This document shows positions 49,490-61,120 of a stretch of 64,000 nucleotides of DNA, piece by piece (position 1 is the first letter of the stretch; each line of letters opens with the position of its first letter). The notes below the pieces were generated by a model. The model saw only the letters and a program-made list of their open reading frames with translations, did no database searches and was not told the origin of the DNA. Source of the stretch: Topomyia yanbarensis (taxonomy: Eukaryota; Arthropoda; Insecta; Diptera; Culicidae); assembly GCF_030247195.1 (NCBI RefSeq), contig NC_080671.1:189451725-189515724 (forward strand). Direction: 5' to 3'. Position numbers and translations under genes: made by a program.

Positions 49490-50680
49490 TTTAGACAAAT
49501 TGTCAGTTGGATTTTATAATACAAAACACACTCAGGTGCTTCAGCACAAGCATGGATGGAATTGTATTTCCACCGACACTGATCGCATTTTTTACGTTTT
49601 TACGGTTTTTACGGCTACTGACCAGCACTACTTCCGTCATGTGGTAAGCCAGCTGCAACTAGACATCAGCCATCCAGGTTTAAACGATGCCTATCGTCTC
49701 TACCGTTAACATCTGCACTTCCTCCAGAGTTTCTCAAGATATCGTTAGGACAGCTTTATCTGCAAAGCCGAAAACCTCAACTTTCCTGGGCAGTTCTAGT
49801 GCTAGCACTCGGTTGTACATTATATTCCAGAGCGTTGAACCGAGTATAAAGCCCCAAGGTACTCTCGTCGTGAACCCAATCGACATATCTCCCATGTTTG
49901 TTTCGTAGACCACTACTCGGTTCTTGAAGCAACTTTTCAGAACCTTGCTCAGATAGTCCGGAACCCGGCGATAGTCACCCCACTGGCGCTGTTGAACGCG
50001 TTCTTAACGTCGGTCGTTGTAACGACGCCGTAGCGATTATCCCATCTCTTTTGCTTCAATTCTTCGCACTTGCGATGGCTTTGCGGATGGGATCTACCGT
50101 CGATATCCCGCACTCCGAAGTGGCTCTGTGATAATACGTTCTCATCTTCAGCGTAGTTCGCCAGTCTGTTGAGGATGACCCTTTCTAGAGGTGTATGAGG
50201 AATATCCTGCAGCTATATAGGCCGATACGATGCTGAATCTCCCAGTGGCTTTCCTAGTTTGGCAGCAACATCACCTTCTGGATCTTCGATCTTTCCGGAA
50301 AGTAGCCTCCGTCTAGGATTTTTGTAGCATTATCCAGAACATGTCGGAAGCGCTTCAGTGCTATAATCGGTCTTCAGTGCCACGTTGGGAATACTATCCG
50401 GACCGGGAGCTCTTATCGCTTTCAGCCACTGTAAGAAGCTCATTGTTGGAGACCCGATTGTTACCAGCATATCCACCGTATGAGTCAACGTTCGATGTTG
50501 CCGGCCATACAGTAGTGTCGTACTTCGGGAAGAGACCTTCAACGATAGTTTTCACTTTGTCAGCGCACATTTCAACTGGCGTTCACCGGATCCGTAATTT
50601 TGGCCAACACGACACGGCTCATTTCAGCAGGTTGACTTGCTCAGAACTATCTCGCGTTTAAAAGCGGTCCTCAGATCTTA
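49490..50680 (-). pseudogene. R1-type LINE, pre-RT linker and reverse transcriptase
   Basis: On the minus strand from 50680 this reads KTIVEGLFPKYDTTVWP, then LQWLKAIRAPGPDSIPNVAL, LGKPLGDSASYRPI, a motif A relic VKNAFNSA, motif B ending ILGSTLWNIMYNRVLALELP, and a motif C relic GFADKAVLT (ADD changed to ADK). It continues past QLAYHMTEVVLVSSRKN, and homology stops near 49490 where foreign LINE sequence begins. The rest of the gene is at 47865-48556. Stops and frameshifts show that it is dead. The FADD form and the ILGPTLWNIMYN context are typical of R1. Confidence 0.78.
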
Positions 50681-51536
50681 CTCTCTAAACACATCTTCTG
50701 TCTTTATAGCAGGCAATGAGGAGGATGCTGAGCATTTTGTTACAACAATACTCTGGATGTTTGCCCAGTCCATTGTCCTCGGCATGACCACGTCACACGA
50801 AATGATGTAGCATAGCTTAGATTTTTCTAACCCGAAAAAATGATTCTAGAGTTAAAATTTCTATAATCAAGAATCTATACGATTATTTTTTGTTAATTAT
50901 GTCTATCGTCCATTACGCCAATCGTCCGTTATGCCTAACGTACATTATGTTCATCATACGTTATGCTTAACTTGCAGTATCCCTAGCGTACTTATGCCAA
51001 TCGTATGTATACCTAACGTACTTATGCCAACCATATTTATCCCCATCGCGCATCCGTTTTTGGCAATATTGCTTTAAAACAACATTGCTCTTAAGGGTTA
51101 ACATGGACATTTGTTCACACTAAAGTCCATTCCATGTTGTTAAAATTTTAAATTGGGTCAATGACGTCTTCGGAGGAATTTGTTGACGGTATTAACTCTT
51201 TCATATGGTGCTGTAATTTTAAAAATAAAAGTGAGATATATTTATAAATTTTCTCGCAAGTCCTTATATTAGGATTATATTTTCAGCAAAGTTATAGAGC
51301 AAGTTCTTGCCAACAATCTTTCTGAAGACACAAAGTCTTCATCTTTAATATCTTCAACATTACTGATTGTTATTTTTGGATGACCCTTTAAGCCAATTAA
51401 TTAATATAACTTTTTAATTATCATCCAGACAAGTTGGGTATGTTCCGTAAAAAGGTTCGAATTTTCAAAATGGATAACATTATTTTTTTGCAATATTGGT
51501 TCTTCGTTCACATTGAAACGGCTGAGTTTACGTCAA
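50681..51536. other. AT-rich interval with short tandem motif
   Basis: At about 50900-51050 a unit close to CGTACTTATGCCAATCGTA recurs six to eight times with variation. No gene was recognised. Confidence 0.5.
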
Positions 51537-51880
51537 TACACTCAAGTTTTCTTTTACGCGGTTTTTTTTGCGCGGTATTTTTTACGCGGTTTTTTTACGC
51601 GGATTTTGAAATTTACGCGGTTTTCATTTACGCGGATTTTGAAATTTACGCGGTTTTCATTTACGCGGATTTTGAAATTACGCGGTTTTGATTTACGCGG
51701 TTTTGAAATTTACGCGGATTTTGAAATTTACGCGGTATCCATCAATGAGGTTCCCTTTATCGCGGATTCTTAAATTTAAGTGGTCTTCATTTGCGCGGAT
51801 TTTGAAATTTACGCGGTTTTCATTTACGCGGTTTTCATTTACGCGGCTCGTATCCCCCGCGTAAAAAAAACCTGAGTGTA
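51537..51880. mobile_element. TIR element filled with a TTTACGCGG minisatellite
   Basis: The ends CACTCAAGTTTTCTTTTACG and its near inverse, closing in CCTGAGTG, are bordered by TA (51537-51538, 51879-51880). The interior consists of about a dozen units alternating TTTACGCGGTTTTCA and TTTACGCGGATTTTGAAA. The tandem unit resembles the inner part of the terminal repeat, so the array probably grew from the end sequence. It is non-coding. Confidence 0.82.
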
Positions 51881-52297
51881 ATGTTTTCGGGAGACACCAA
51901 AAATAGCAAGGTCTGTTATTCGCTACTGTAATTTTAGTGATTAATCCTCCTAAAATTTTTTTGCCCTTTTTTTAATATTTTTCAAATGCAAACTATCTGA
52001 CGTCTTTGGGAAAGCTGTTGAGATTGCTTTCGCGAATGTTTTTGCTGAACACACTAAGTATCTTTTTTAAACGTTTTTGAAGTTACAACTAGTTAAATTT
52101 GGATGACCCAAAAAATATTTTTTAAAGATATTTTCAATTATTCCTGCGAGTTTTATATATTTTATGAAGTTCTTCCTATCGTACAAAATAGACATTTTCA
52201 TTAAAGCAATCTCCGTATTTCCGAAAATATTGGATTCTTTTTTAAAGCTTTTTTTAAAGTTTGTTTTAAAATCTTCATAACTCTACTGGATAGTTCT
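51881..52297. other. AT-rich interval
   Basis: No gene was recognised. The phrase TTTTTGGATGACCC in the stretch before the minisatellite element (near 51380) and TTTGGATGACCC here (near 52100) suggest that an older repeat was split by it. Confidence 0.4.
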
Positions 52298-52639
52298 CTG
52301 CTATGTTTTTGAAAAAGTGTATATCTGGTTTGGTGGAACCACTCTGCCAACTATTCAAAATGTCTCTGACAACAGCGATTTTTCCTCAATTTTGGAAGCA
52401 GCTTTCATCTTTCCTGTCCACAAAAAAGGTGATAAGACAATTGTCGAGGAATTTCAGCGCTCTATGTCATTTCCAAGCTCTTTGAGTTAGTCGTGGTGGA
52501 GTCAGTGTTTTTTCAATGTAAGAAATATATTCCTAAAGACCAACACGGATTCATGCCAAACCAATGGACGACGACGAATCTACTATCTCTAACCTCTTTT
52601 GTGTCCGAAGTGTTCGATGCGAATCAACAAACTGATGTT
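52298..52639 (+). pseudogene. Jockey/CR1-like LINE, RT fragment left of the I-clade insertion
   Basis: This encodes a fragment before RT motif A: SGLVEPLCQLFKMSLTTAIF, a PVHKKGDKTIVEEF-type block in a shifted frame, and PKDQHGFMPNQWTTTNLLSL. It ends in NQQTDV, where the I-clade LINE is inserted. The same frame resumes at 58806 with DLSAAFDNINHDIA-type sequence (motif A). It is the host of the insertion and belongs to the same group as 40860-43363. Confidence 0.82.
52626..52639. repeat. 14-bp target-site duplication, left
   Basis: AACAAACTGATGTT is repeated exactly at 58792-58805. It marks the insertion of the I-clade LINE and defines its ends to within the ambiguity of the poly-A tail. Confidence 0.93.
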
Positions 52640-52971
52640 CACAGTCTCTACGCATCGCTCGATCGAGATAGAAGTGTTTTGTTTTCGGTCTGTTGGAAAA
52701 AGAACAGTGCAGTAATCCGCGTTCAAGGTTATTTTGCCATTCTCTGCCTCTTCGAGGTTTGGACTTTTATTCTTTTGTGCGTGTGTTAACCGTTAGGCCA
52801 CATTCCTCAACCTTTTGTTCGTAAAGCGAGGATTGAACAATAACCAGCTATTTAAGCTGGACTGGTGCGTCGTGGGAAACGAGTATACAGATAAGTGAAA
52901 TCTACCTTTTTGATACATTTACGGCTTTTTCCCGTCTGCGCGGGTGCTGACCCCGTGCATTGACGGTGTCG
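52640..52971 (+). promoter_or_regulatory. 5' leader of the I-clade LINE, probable internal promoter
   Basis: These 332 bases precede ORF1. Homologous leaders begin the copies at 12108 and 63880 (minus), both of which start CATTCGT; the present copy starts a little differently. LINEs of this type carry their RNA polymerase II promoter inside the leader, so this is inferred to be promoter DNA. I see no classical TATA box. Confidence 0.5.
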
Positions 52972-54287
52972 ATGGCTTCCTCCCCGGATGGCCAAATGGA
53001 GATCGAGTCGACTCCTAAGGCTCTCCCCCGACCCAAACAATATCCAGAGCTCTCGACCGGTCCCTTTGTGGTCTTCTTTCGGCCCAAAACAAAATCGCTG
53101 AATCTATTACAGATTTCAAAAGACCTGACGGAACGGTTCTCGGCTGTGACCGAAATAAAAAAGGTCCGCTCAGACAGGCTGAGGGTCGTGCTGACTAACT
53201 CAAAGCAGGCAAACGATATTGCTTGCTGCGAGCACTTTACGAAGGACTATCACGTGTATATTCCAGCTGTAAAAGTACAGTCTGAAGGCGTTGTCACCGA
53301 TGACAGTTTGACATGCGAGGATCTGCTGCAGTACGGAGTTGGCCGTTTTAGAGACCGCATACTTCAGCCAGTGAAAATACTCGAGTGCAAGCGTTTGCCC
53401 TCAGTAGTAGTTGCGGGGGATGGTTCAAAAACGTACCCCCAATCAAACTCTTATCGGTTGACCTTCGCTGGTACCGCTTTGCCAAATTACGTCCTCTTGC
53501 ACAAGGTTCGTCTGCCTGTGCGTCTGTTTGTGCCGCGGGTCATGAATTGCACAAAGTGTAAACAATTGGGTCACACAGCCACCCATTGTAGCAATAAGGC
53601 CCGCTGTGGAAAATGCGGGGAGAATCATCTAGATGATTCGTGCAGTAAGAATGCTGAGAAGTGTCCATACTGTGCAGAGAATCTGCATGATATCTCGGCA
53701 TGTCCCGCGTACAAACTACGCGGGGATAAACTAAAACGTTCCCTTGCGGGACGATCCGAACGTTCTTTCGCAGAAATGCTAAAGAAAGCTACACCACCAA
53801 CCTCAACAAACATCTATGCTCACTTGCCTCCTAACGAGGGCGAGGCTGATGACACCCACAAGAGGGAACATCTACTAGGGCGCCTAGAAGTTATAGGAAG
53901 AGGAGGAACATTTCCTCTCCTAAAGTTCGTTGTAAAGGCCAGAAGGTATCCCTTGACGGGACTCCGAAAGTCACATCTATTGGAAGTGTTGCAACCAAAC
54001 CGAAGCAATTAGCTCCTGGTCTCGGAGGATTAAACTCAGAGAAGGAGTTCCCAGCACTTCCCGGAACATCAAAAATCCCAAGTGTTCCTCTGTTTCAGTT
54101 CGAGAATAATCGCGGCACTGGAATTATCAAACTCTCGGACATTGTGGACTGGATAATAAAAACTTTCAATATAACTGATCCAATTAAAAGTCTTATGTTA
54201 GCTTTTCTCCCTACAGTAAGAACATTTTTGAAGCAGTTGACTGCTAAATGGCCCCTCCTTTCAGCGATTGTATCCTTCGATGGCTAA
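52972..54287 (+). pseudogene. I-clade LINE ORF1, nucleocapsid-like, one frameshift
   Basis: ORF1 encodes the RNA-binding protein that coats the LINE transcript. The first ATG is at 52972 (MASSPDGQMEIES); a TTG at 52960 is in frame but has no support as a start. Three zinc knuckles follow: CTKCKQLGHTATHC at codons 193-206, CGKCGENHLDDSC at 212-224 (one residue shorter) and CPYCAENLHDISAC at 231-244. Near 53865-53880 the frame shifts: the original frame then ends at 54012, while the true continuation (a lysine- and arginine-rich stretch, EFPALPGTSKIP, LSDIVDWIIKTFNITDP) runs in another frame to the TAA at 54285-54287. The copy at 14433-14855 supports this second frame. The end overlaps the ORF2 start. 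Confidence 0.88.
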
Positions 54288-57200
54288 CTCATCGAACGAG
54301 GTCACGGATTTGATCACTGTTCTACAGTGGAATTGCAGAAGTATCATCCCGAAAATCGATTCCTTCAAAATTTTAATAAATAATTTGAGTTGCGATGCAT
54401 TTGCATTATGTGAAACTTGGTTAACTTCCTACATAGATCTCAACTTCCACGACTTTAATATTATTCGCCTGGATCGAGACACCCCCTATGGAGGAGTGCT
54501 TTTGGGGATCAAAAAGCGCTATTCCTTCTACAGAATTAACCTTCCCTCGATAACAGGTATTGAAGTTGTCGCTTGTCAAGTAACAACCAAAGGCAAAGAT
54601 CTTTGCATAGCTTCCATATATATTCCCCCCAACACCGCGATTGGGCATCGCCGGCTACATGACATCATAGAATCCCTGCCTGCACCGCGACTAGTTTTAG
54701 GCGACTTTAACTCTCACGGTGCGGAATGGGGTTGCCTTTATGATGACAACCGTTCCTCTTTAATTCACAATATTTGCGACAACTCCAACATGACAATTCT
54801 AAACACGGGTGAAATGACACGGATTCCTCCCCCACCTGCGCGCCCAAGCGCATTAGATTTATCCCTTTGCTCGACCTCGCCAAAGTTAGAATGCGCGTGG
54901 AAGGTAATCCCTGATCCCCACGGTAGCGACCATCTGCCGATCGTAGTTTCAATCAATAACGGCTCAAGGCCATTGGAAACAATCAATATTTCGTATGACC
55001 TCACACGAAATATCGATTGGAAGAGCTATGCTGCCGCGATATCCGACAACATCGAATCTACTCAAGAACTTCCTCCGGAGGAAGAGTACAGCTTTTTGGC
55101 TGGCTTGATTCTCGACAGCGCGAATCAAGCTCAGACTAAGCCAGTACCCGGCGCGAACATACAAAAACGTTCTCCCAATCCCTGGTGGGACAAAGAGTGC
55201 TCAGACGTGTACGCAGAGAAGGCCGCCGCGTTTAAGATCTTCCGGAACGACGGGTTACCCGCTAGTTTTCGACAGTACGCGACGTTAGACAAGCGAATGA
55301 AGAGTTTGATGAAAGCCAAAAAACGCGATTATTGGCGCCGGTTCGTCGACGGATTAACGAGAGAAACATCGATGAGCACTCTTTGGGGAACAGCCCGACG
55401 TATGCGAAATTGAAACAGTACTAATGAGAGCGTGGAATATTCAAACCGTTGGATATTCGATTTCGCCAAGAGGGTTTGTCCGGATTCCGCCCCGGCACAG
55501 AAGATCTACCGCGCCGCGTCCCGTCACGATAACGCGAACGAAACACCTTTTTCGATGGTGGAGTTCTCACTTGCTCTCTTGTCGTGTAACAATAAAGCTC
55601 CAGGGCCAGACAGAATCAAATTCAACTTGTTGAAGAATCTGCCAGACTCTGCCAAGAGACGCTTGTTGAACTTATTTAATAAGTTTCTTGAGGCTAACAT
55701 TGTCCCACACGATTGGAGGCAAGTGAAGGTCATCGCCATCCAAAAACCAGGAAAACCAGCCTCCGACCACAATTCGTATCGACCGATCGCAATGCTATCT
55801 TGTATCCGGAAGTTGTTCGAGAAAATGATCCTATCCCGCCTCGACAATTGGGTCGAAGCAAATGGCTTACTGTCAGATACACAGTTTGGCTTTCGCAAAG
55901 GCAAAGGGACGAACGATTGTCTTGCGTTGCTCTCAACCGAAATTCAAATGGCCTATGCTAGTAAAGAGCAGATGGCATCGGTGTTCCTAGATATAAAGGG
56001 GGCTTTTGATTCAGTTTCTATCAACTATCTTTCAGAGAAGCTGCACCAGCATGGTCTTTCAGCGACTTTAAACAACTTTTTACTAAACTTGTTGTCGGAA
56101 AAGCACATGCATTTTTCGCATGGTGACTTATCGACATCACGATTTAGCTACATGGGCCTTCCCCAGGGCTCATGTCTAAGCCCCCTGTTATACAATTTCT
56201 ACGTCAACGACATTGATGAATGTCTTGACAATTCCTGCACGTTGAGACAACTTGCAGACGATGGCGTGGTGTCTGTTACGGGACCCAAAGCTGTCGATCT
56301 ACAAGGACCATTACAGAATACCTTGGACAATTTGTCTGCATGGGCTATTAAGCTGGGTATCGAATTCTCCACGGAGAAAACTGAGCTAGTTGTATTTTCT
56401 AGGAAGCGTGAACCAGCACAACTACAGCTTCTATTAATGGGTCAAACTATAGCTCAGGTCTTCACAGTAAAATATCTAGGGGTCTGGTTCGACTCGAAAG
56501 ATACTTGGGGATGCCATATTCGGTATCTGAAACAGAAATGCCAACAAAGGATCAACTTTCTTCGTACAATAACCGGAACGTGGTGGGGTGCCCACCCAGG
56601 AGACCTAATTAGGTTGTATCAAACAACGATACTGTCGGTACTGGAATACGGATGCTTCTGCTTTCGATCCGCCGCGAACATACATTTCATCAAACTCGAA
56701 AGAATTCAGTATCGTTGTTTGCGTATCGCCTTAGGGTGCATGCAGTCGACCCATACGATGAGTCTCGAAGTCCTGTCGGGCGTTCTCCCGCTGAAAAATC
56801 GATTTTGGGAACTCTCATATCGATTGCTCATTCGATGCGATATCTTGAACCCGTTGGTGATTGAAAATTTCGAAAGGCTTGTTGAGCTCAATTCTCAGAC
56901 CCGTTTTATGTCCCTGTACTTTGACTACATGGCGCAAAATATTAATCCTTCTTCTTACAATCCCAACCGTGTGCATTTCATAAATACTTCTGAATCTACT
57001 GTTTTCTTCGACACATCCATGAAAGATGAGATTAGTGGAATTCCGGACCACATACGCCCACAAGTGGTTCCAAATATTTTTTATAATAAATTCCGAGAAG
57101 TTGACTGTTCTAAGATGTTTTATACTGACAGATCAAACCTCGAAGGGTCCACTGGCTTCGGTATTTTCAATCAAAAGTTCACCGCCTCCTACAAACTCAG

Positions 57201-57966
57201 TGACCCTGCTTCAGTTTACGCCGCAGAACTAGCTGCTATTCAGTATACCCTTGGAGTCATTGACACATTACCCGCAGACCATTACTTCATCGTCTCGGAT
57301 AGTCTGAGTTCTATTGACGCTATTCGCTCGATGAAACATGGAAAGCATTCCTCGTATTTTTTGGGGAAAATACGGGAGCTACTGAGTGCTTTATCTGACA
57401 AATCTTTCCAGATTACCTTGGTGTGGGTCCCTTCTCATTGCTCCATTCCGGGCAATGAGAAGGCGGACTCCTTAGCTAAGGTGGGTGCCATTGAAGGTGA
57501 CGTTTTTGAAAGACCAATTTGCTTCCACGAATTTTTCAGTATTACTCATCAGAGAACCCTCGAAAGTTGGTAAACCTCGTGGAGCAATAGGGAGCTAGGA
57601 AGGTGGCTACATTCGATAGTCCCTAAGGTATCGACGAAACCTTGGTTCAAGGGGATGGATGTGGGTCGTGACTTCATTCGTGTGATGTCTCGACTCATGG
57701 CGAACCATTACACGCTGGATGCACATCTCCGACGTATTGGGCTCGTGGAGAGTGGTATCTGCGCTTGTGGCGACGGTTATCACGATATAGAGCACATAGT
57801 CTGGGCGTGCACCGAGTACAGTTTCGCCAGGTCTCGGCTTATGGACACCCTCCGGGCCCGAGGAAGACCACCCAACGTCCCGGTTCGAGATGTGTTGGCA
57901 AGCCGCGATGTCCTCTATATGTCCCTTATATACACCTCCATAAAAACCATCAATATCCAACTTTAA
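54280..57966 (+). pseudogene. I-clade LINE ORF2 polyprotein with two stop codons
   Basis: ORF2 is 1228 codons in one frame and encodes the replication enzyme. An AP-type endonuclease shows WNCRS (codon 17), ETW (45), GDFNSH (142) and GSDHLP (217). The reverse transcriptase shows motif A FLDIKGAFDS (aspartate 571), motif B GLPQGSCLSPLLYNFYV and motif C LADD (660-661). RNase H keeps all four carboxylates: YTD 950, AAEL 983, SDS 1007 and KAD 1063. The C-terminal zinc motif is CACGDGYHDIEHIVWAC (1161-1177). The ATG at 54280 is chosen over the in-frame TTG at 54268. The frame is interrupted by TGA at 55411-55413 (codon 378) and TAA at 57571-57573 (codon 1098). Both could arise by single C-to-T changes, and no indel was seen. 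As it stands it makes only a truncated endonuclease. Confidence 0.92.
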
Positions 57967-58791
57967 CTGCCCCTTTTCCTTATCATTCTCAGAAACGCTC
58001 TCTTCCACCTGTACCATACACCCACGATGGTTTGATGCGACTCCAAGGCGACACAAAACATCCCTGTCAAATGAGCCAACAAACACGGGACCTAAAGCAC
58101 GAACATCACATGCACAACTCGAAATGTAGCCGATCAACCACTGAGCCGCACTACGAAATCGTCTGGAGAAACCCCTGCCATCTTAAGAACGACCACCCGG
58201 CGTCCCAGTACATGATTCTTCCTGATGAAGGCCACCCTGATTCTGTAATCCATCCGTTGATCTCCCGAAGTCTGAAACTGAAATAATGTTCTCCCCCTGC
58301 CATGTTTGTCCACCCTACTTCCCCTGACTCTTATACACAGAAGTAACACCCCTTCCCCCCCCCCAAATATCTTCATGAAGCATTTAGCTCTTCTTGCCTT
58401 TTCTAGTTTTAACTATTATATTATATGATCTCGTTGAAAATGCCCAACTCTACTACCACATAAAATAACTCTAATTAATGTCTCCGAATCTTTACAAAAT
58501 TTAATCACGCCCTCTAATTATTTCTACTTTTAAGATAGTCGTATAACTTTTCCCCCTTAGTTAAACATTATTTGCTCCAATAATCTCATTGCTAAAAATG
58601 TCAAACCATATTGCCATAAAAACTAAATGACCCCCTAATCTTACGAAAATTATATTACCCCCTTGTGTATATGTATAGCTAATCAATATGTAATCCCCTA
58701 GTTTTAAGTAATTTAAAATGTAAAACAAAACAAAATTGGCACCTTTAAGCTAACGCAAACCTGCCTTATCAAATAAACGAATTGGAAAAAA
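57967..58791 (+). other. 3' untranslated region of the I-clade LINE
   Basis: This is 825 bases with C-rich strings in the first half (about 58350-58365 a run of C) and AT-rich sequence in the second. It ends in CAAATAAACGAATTGG and A residues. The last part is shared with the half-LINE at 62685-63880 and, at the very end, with the one at 19985, so this 3' end is likely what the RT recognises. Confidence 0.8.
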
Positions 58792-58805
58792 AACAAACTG
58801 ATGTT
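58792..58805. repeat. 14-bp target-site duplication, right
   Basis: This is the exact repeat of 52626-52639. The host LINE reading resumes straight after it. Confidence 0.93.
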
Positions 58806-59352
58806 ATATATACTGACTTATCTGCAGCTTTCGACAATATCAATCACGATATCGCAATCGCTAACTTGGAAAAACTTGGTTTCAGTGGATTCAACTCAGG
58901 GTGAACATAGGTGATGCATACTCCAAACTATTCTCCGTAACGTCTAGTATTCCGCATGGAAGTCATCTCGAACCATTCATATTCACTCTCTATTTCAAAA
59001 ATGTAAACTATCGGCTGAAAGGGCCACGGTTGTCGTATGCAGATGAACCGAACGAACGCACTTTATTTGCAGTAGCAGTTTGAAATATTCTGTGATATCG
59101 TTCTCCAGAAAAAAAGATCCCATAGAGTTTGAATATAACTTGTTTGGCGCTCTTGCTCCCGGGTGAGTTGCGTTAAGGATCTTGGAGTGCTGTTAGATTG
59201 CGAAGCCTGGGCTTCATTTTTCGTACGAATAAATCCTTCACAGACATTTATTGTCTCAAAAGCCTCTACTGCTCTTTAGTACGCTCCACGCTGAAGTATT
59301 GTTCGGCAGTCTGGATCCCGAATTACATGAACAGCAGCGATCGAATTGAAGG
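58806..59352 (+). pseudogene. Jockey/CR1-like LINE, RT fragment right of the I-clade insertion
   Basis: This continues the LINE broken at 52639: TDLSAAFDNINHDIA-type motif A near 58820, NIGDAYSKLFSVTSSIPHGS (motif B with PHGS for PQGS) near 58905-58960, and LSYADE (motif C, ADD changed to ADE) near 59035. The thumb relic YCLKSLYCSLVRSTLKYCSA lies near 59250. Many frameshifts are present, and it ends at a junction with another LINE tail. Confidence 0.78.
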
Positions 59353-60300
59353 CAAAATTAATTTTAAAATGTAACAGATATACTTTCTCTAATTTCATGC
59401 TAGATGCATTACAATGGCTCTCTGTGAAGCAAAGAATTTATTATTTGACTATGGTGTTCATTTTTAAAATTATTAATGGAATGCTATGATATTTGTGTGA
59501 TCGAATTGAAAGAGGAAATGATGTGCATAGGTACAACACTAGAAACGCGTCTGATGCAAGAACACCTAACTTTTTACTTAGTAGATCACAGAACTCCTTG
59601 TTGTACAAAGGAATAAGTTTTTTCAATTCGATGCCTAGACATATTAAACGTGCGGCAACATTAGCGGAGTTCAAAACACTATGTATTTCACACGTAAAAT
59701 CTGCTTTGCAGACAGATTTTTTGAATTTTTATATTTTGGAGTTATTTGAATAACTATGTAACACCACGAAGATTGTATTTTATTTCTCTTCTATTATTTG
59801 CATTTAGTCACACTAAGTTATTATATTCGCTATGATGATGATGGATTTTTGTTAATTGTATATTATAGTTTTTAAAAATAATGATATGTCTACAGAAGTC
59901 TGAGCCACGCGCGCGATAGGCAGATAGAGAGGTGAGAGGAGTCTTACAGAGAATTATCAGAAATAGCTATTGGGTTCAATTCCCGATTCTATCAAGTATC
60001 TTCCCGGAATGGAAATTTTCTTGATGGACCCTGGTTGTTGATAGAATATTCGAAATATATCTGGTTACGTTCTTTTGAAGGAAAGGCTATGTCTGCAAAT
60101 TGAACCAGTCCGTTTTTTTTTGTTAACTGGTCTTGTCATGAGTTAAAATATTAATTATCTTCTAGATAAATCGTTCAGCTCACACCTTTGTGGGGGTATG
60201 AGGTGGGACCGTCATCATCACCAAGCTACGAGAGTTGGTGTCAACTCATTAAGGCCGAGTGCGGCCTGTTGATGTGTGTGTGTGTGTGTGTGTGTTAAAT
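59353..60300 (+). pseudogene. C-terminus and 3' tail of a second LINE
   Basis: From 59397 a frame of 119 codons with one stop reads MLDALQWLSVKQRIYYLTMV, then RIERGNDVHRYNTRNASDAR and SLLYKGISFFNSMPRHIKRA. This is the C-terminal block seen after the RT in several RNase H-less LINEs. The non-coding end carries a (TG)n run (60273-60295) and AAATAAATAAATG, a plausible 3' tail. The junction near 59352 joins two different LINEs, so one was inserted in or deleted into the other. Confidence 0.6.
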
Positions 60301-61120
60301 AAATAAATGAAATCCATTGAATTTCATTGAATGTCCCTTCTAATTGCAACTAGAGCTGGCTGCACGTTTTTACCTGTTGAAAAGTTATTTGTTTTCAAAA
60401 TTTCCCTAATTTAATCAATATAATTTAAGAATTTTTAAGTCTCGAGAGATAGATCAATGGCCATTCTCGAAAGATTGGTTCTAGATAACAACTTTCTGGA
60501 ACTTGCTGAAGTTTTATCTACGATGTTTAAGAAGTTATGTTGAATAAAGTTTTCAAGGGATCATTCACAAACAACGGTAAATAAAGATTTTCGGTCCTCA
60601 GTAAAGATGTTCGCAAAAACAAGACATTATCTTGGTTTTCATACTTAAAAATGTAACAAACATTTCACTTCAAGAGAGATGAATTACTTTAACTATATTT
60701 CCAAAATGAAGACCTTGGGTCATTATGAAACATCCCAGAAGACATCGTTGCTGTACGCTTTTCTGTTTTCGAGTGAATAATTTATCGCACGTTTTAGCGA
60801 AGAAAAACCTTTGTGCAGTGCTGACACCTTGAAATACATATTTTGTCATAAAAGCATTGGAATCGGTATCAGAGTCGTATGCTCTATCTTCAAAATTCTG
60901 ACTCCCTCTGCAAAAAGTAAATTTGAATCAAGGTGGGCATTTCTAGTGGGGTAAGCATGCCAGCAAGTATATAACATCATTGCTTTTATCAATAGTCCTG
61001 ATAGAATCAATTTAATGTATTATAAAAGATTCAGCATCGAGCAAAACTTTAAAAATACTCCATGAAAATAATCTTGAAATAAGCACCAAACCCCATCATA
61101 TTTTCATGAGACTGCACTCC
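60301..61120. other. Non-coding interval
   Basis: AT-rich. No element ends or protein motifs were recognised. Confidence 0.4.

Larger units (their letters stand above)
52640..58791 (+). mobile_element. Nearly complete I-clade LINE (6.15 kb)
   Basis: The element contains a 5' leader, ORF1, ORF2, a 3' untranslated region and an A-rich end (GAATTGGAAAAAAA), and is flanked by a perfect 14-bp duplication. Its gene order with RNase H inside ORF2 matches the I clade, which in mosquitoes includes the MosquI elements. A dead host LINE is interrupted, and the two halves rejoin exactly when this element and one duplication are removed. Only one frameshift and two stops damage it, so it is younger than the other LINEs here. 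Degraded relatives occur at 12108-15297 and 62685-63880. Confidence 0.92.

Noticed and set aside
52960..52971. TTG at 52960 as ORF1 start
   Set aside because: An ATG follows four codons later in the same frame, and non-ATG initiation has no support here.
57765..58286. 173-codon plus frame and 176-codon minus frame at the end of ORF2
   Set aside because: They overlap the conserved ORF2 C-terminal zinc motif in other frames and resemble nothing.
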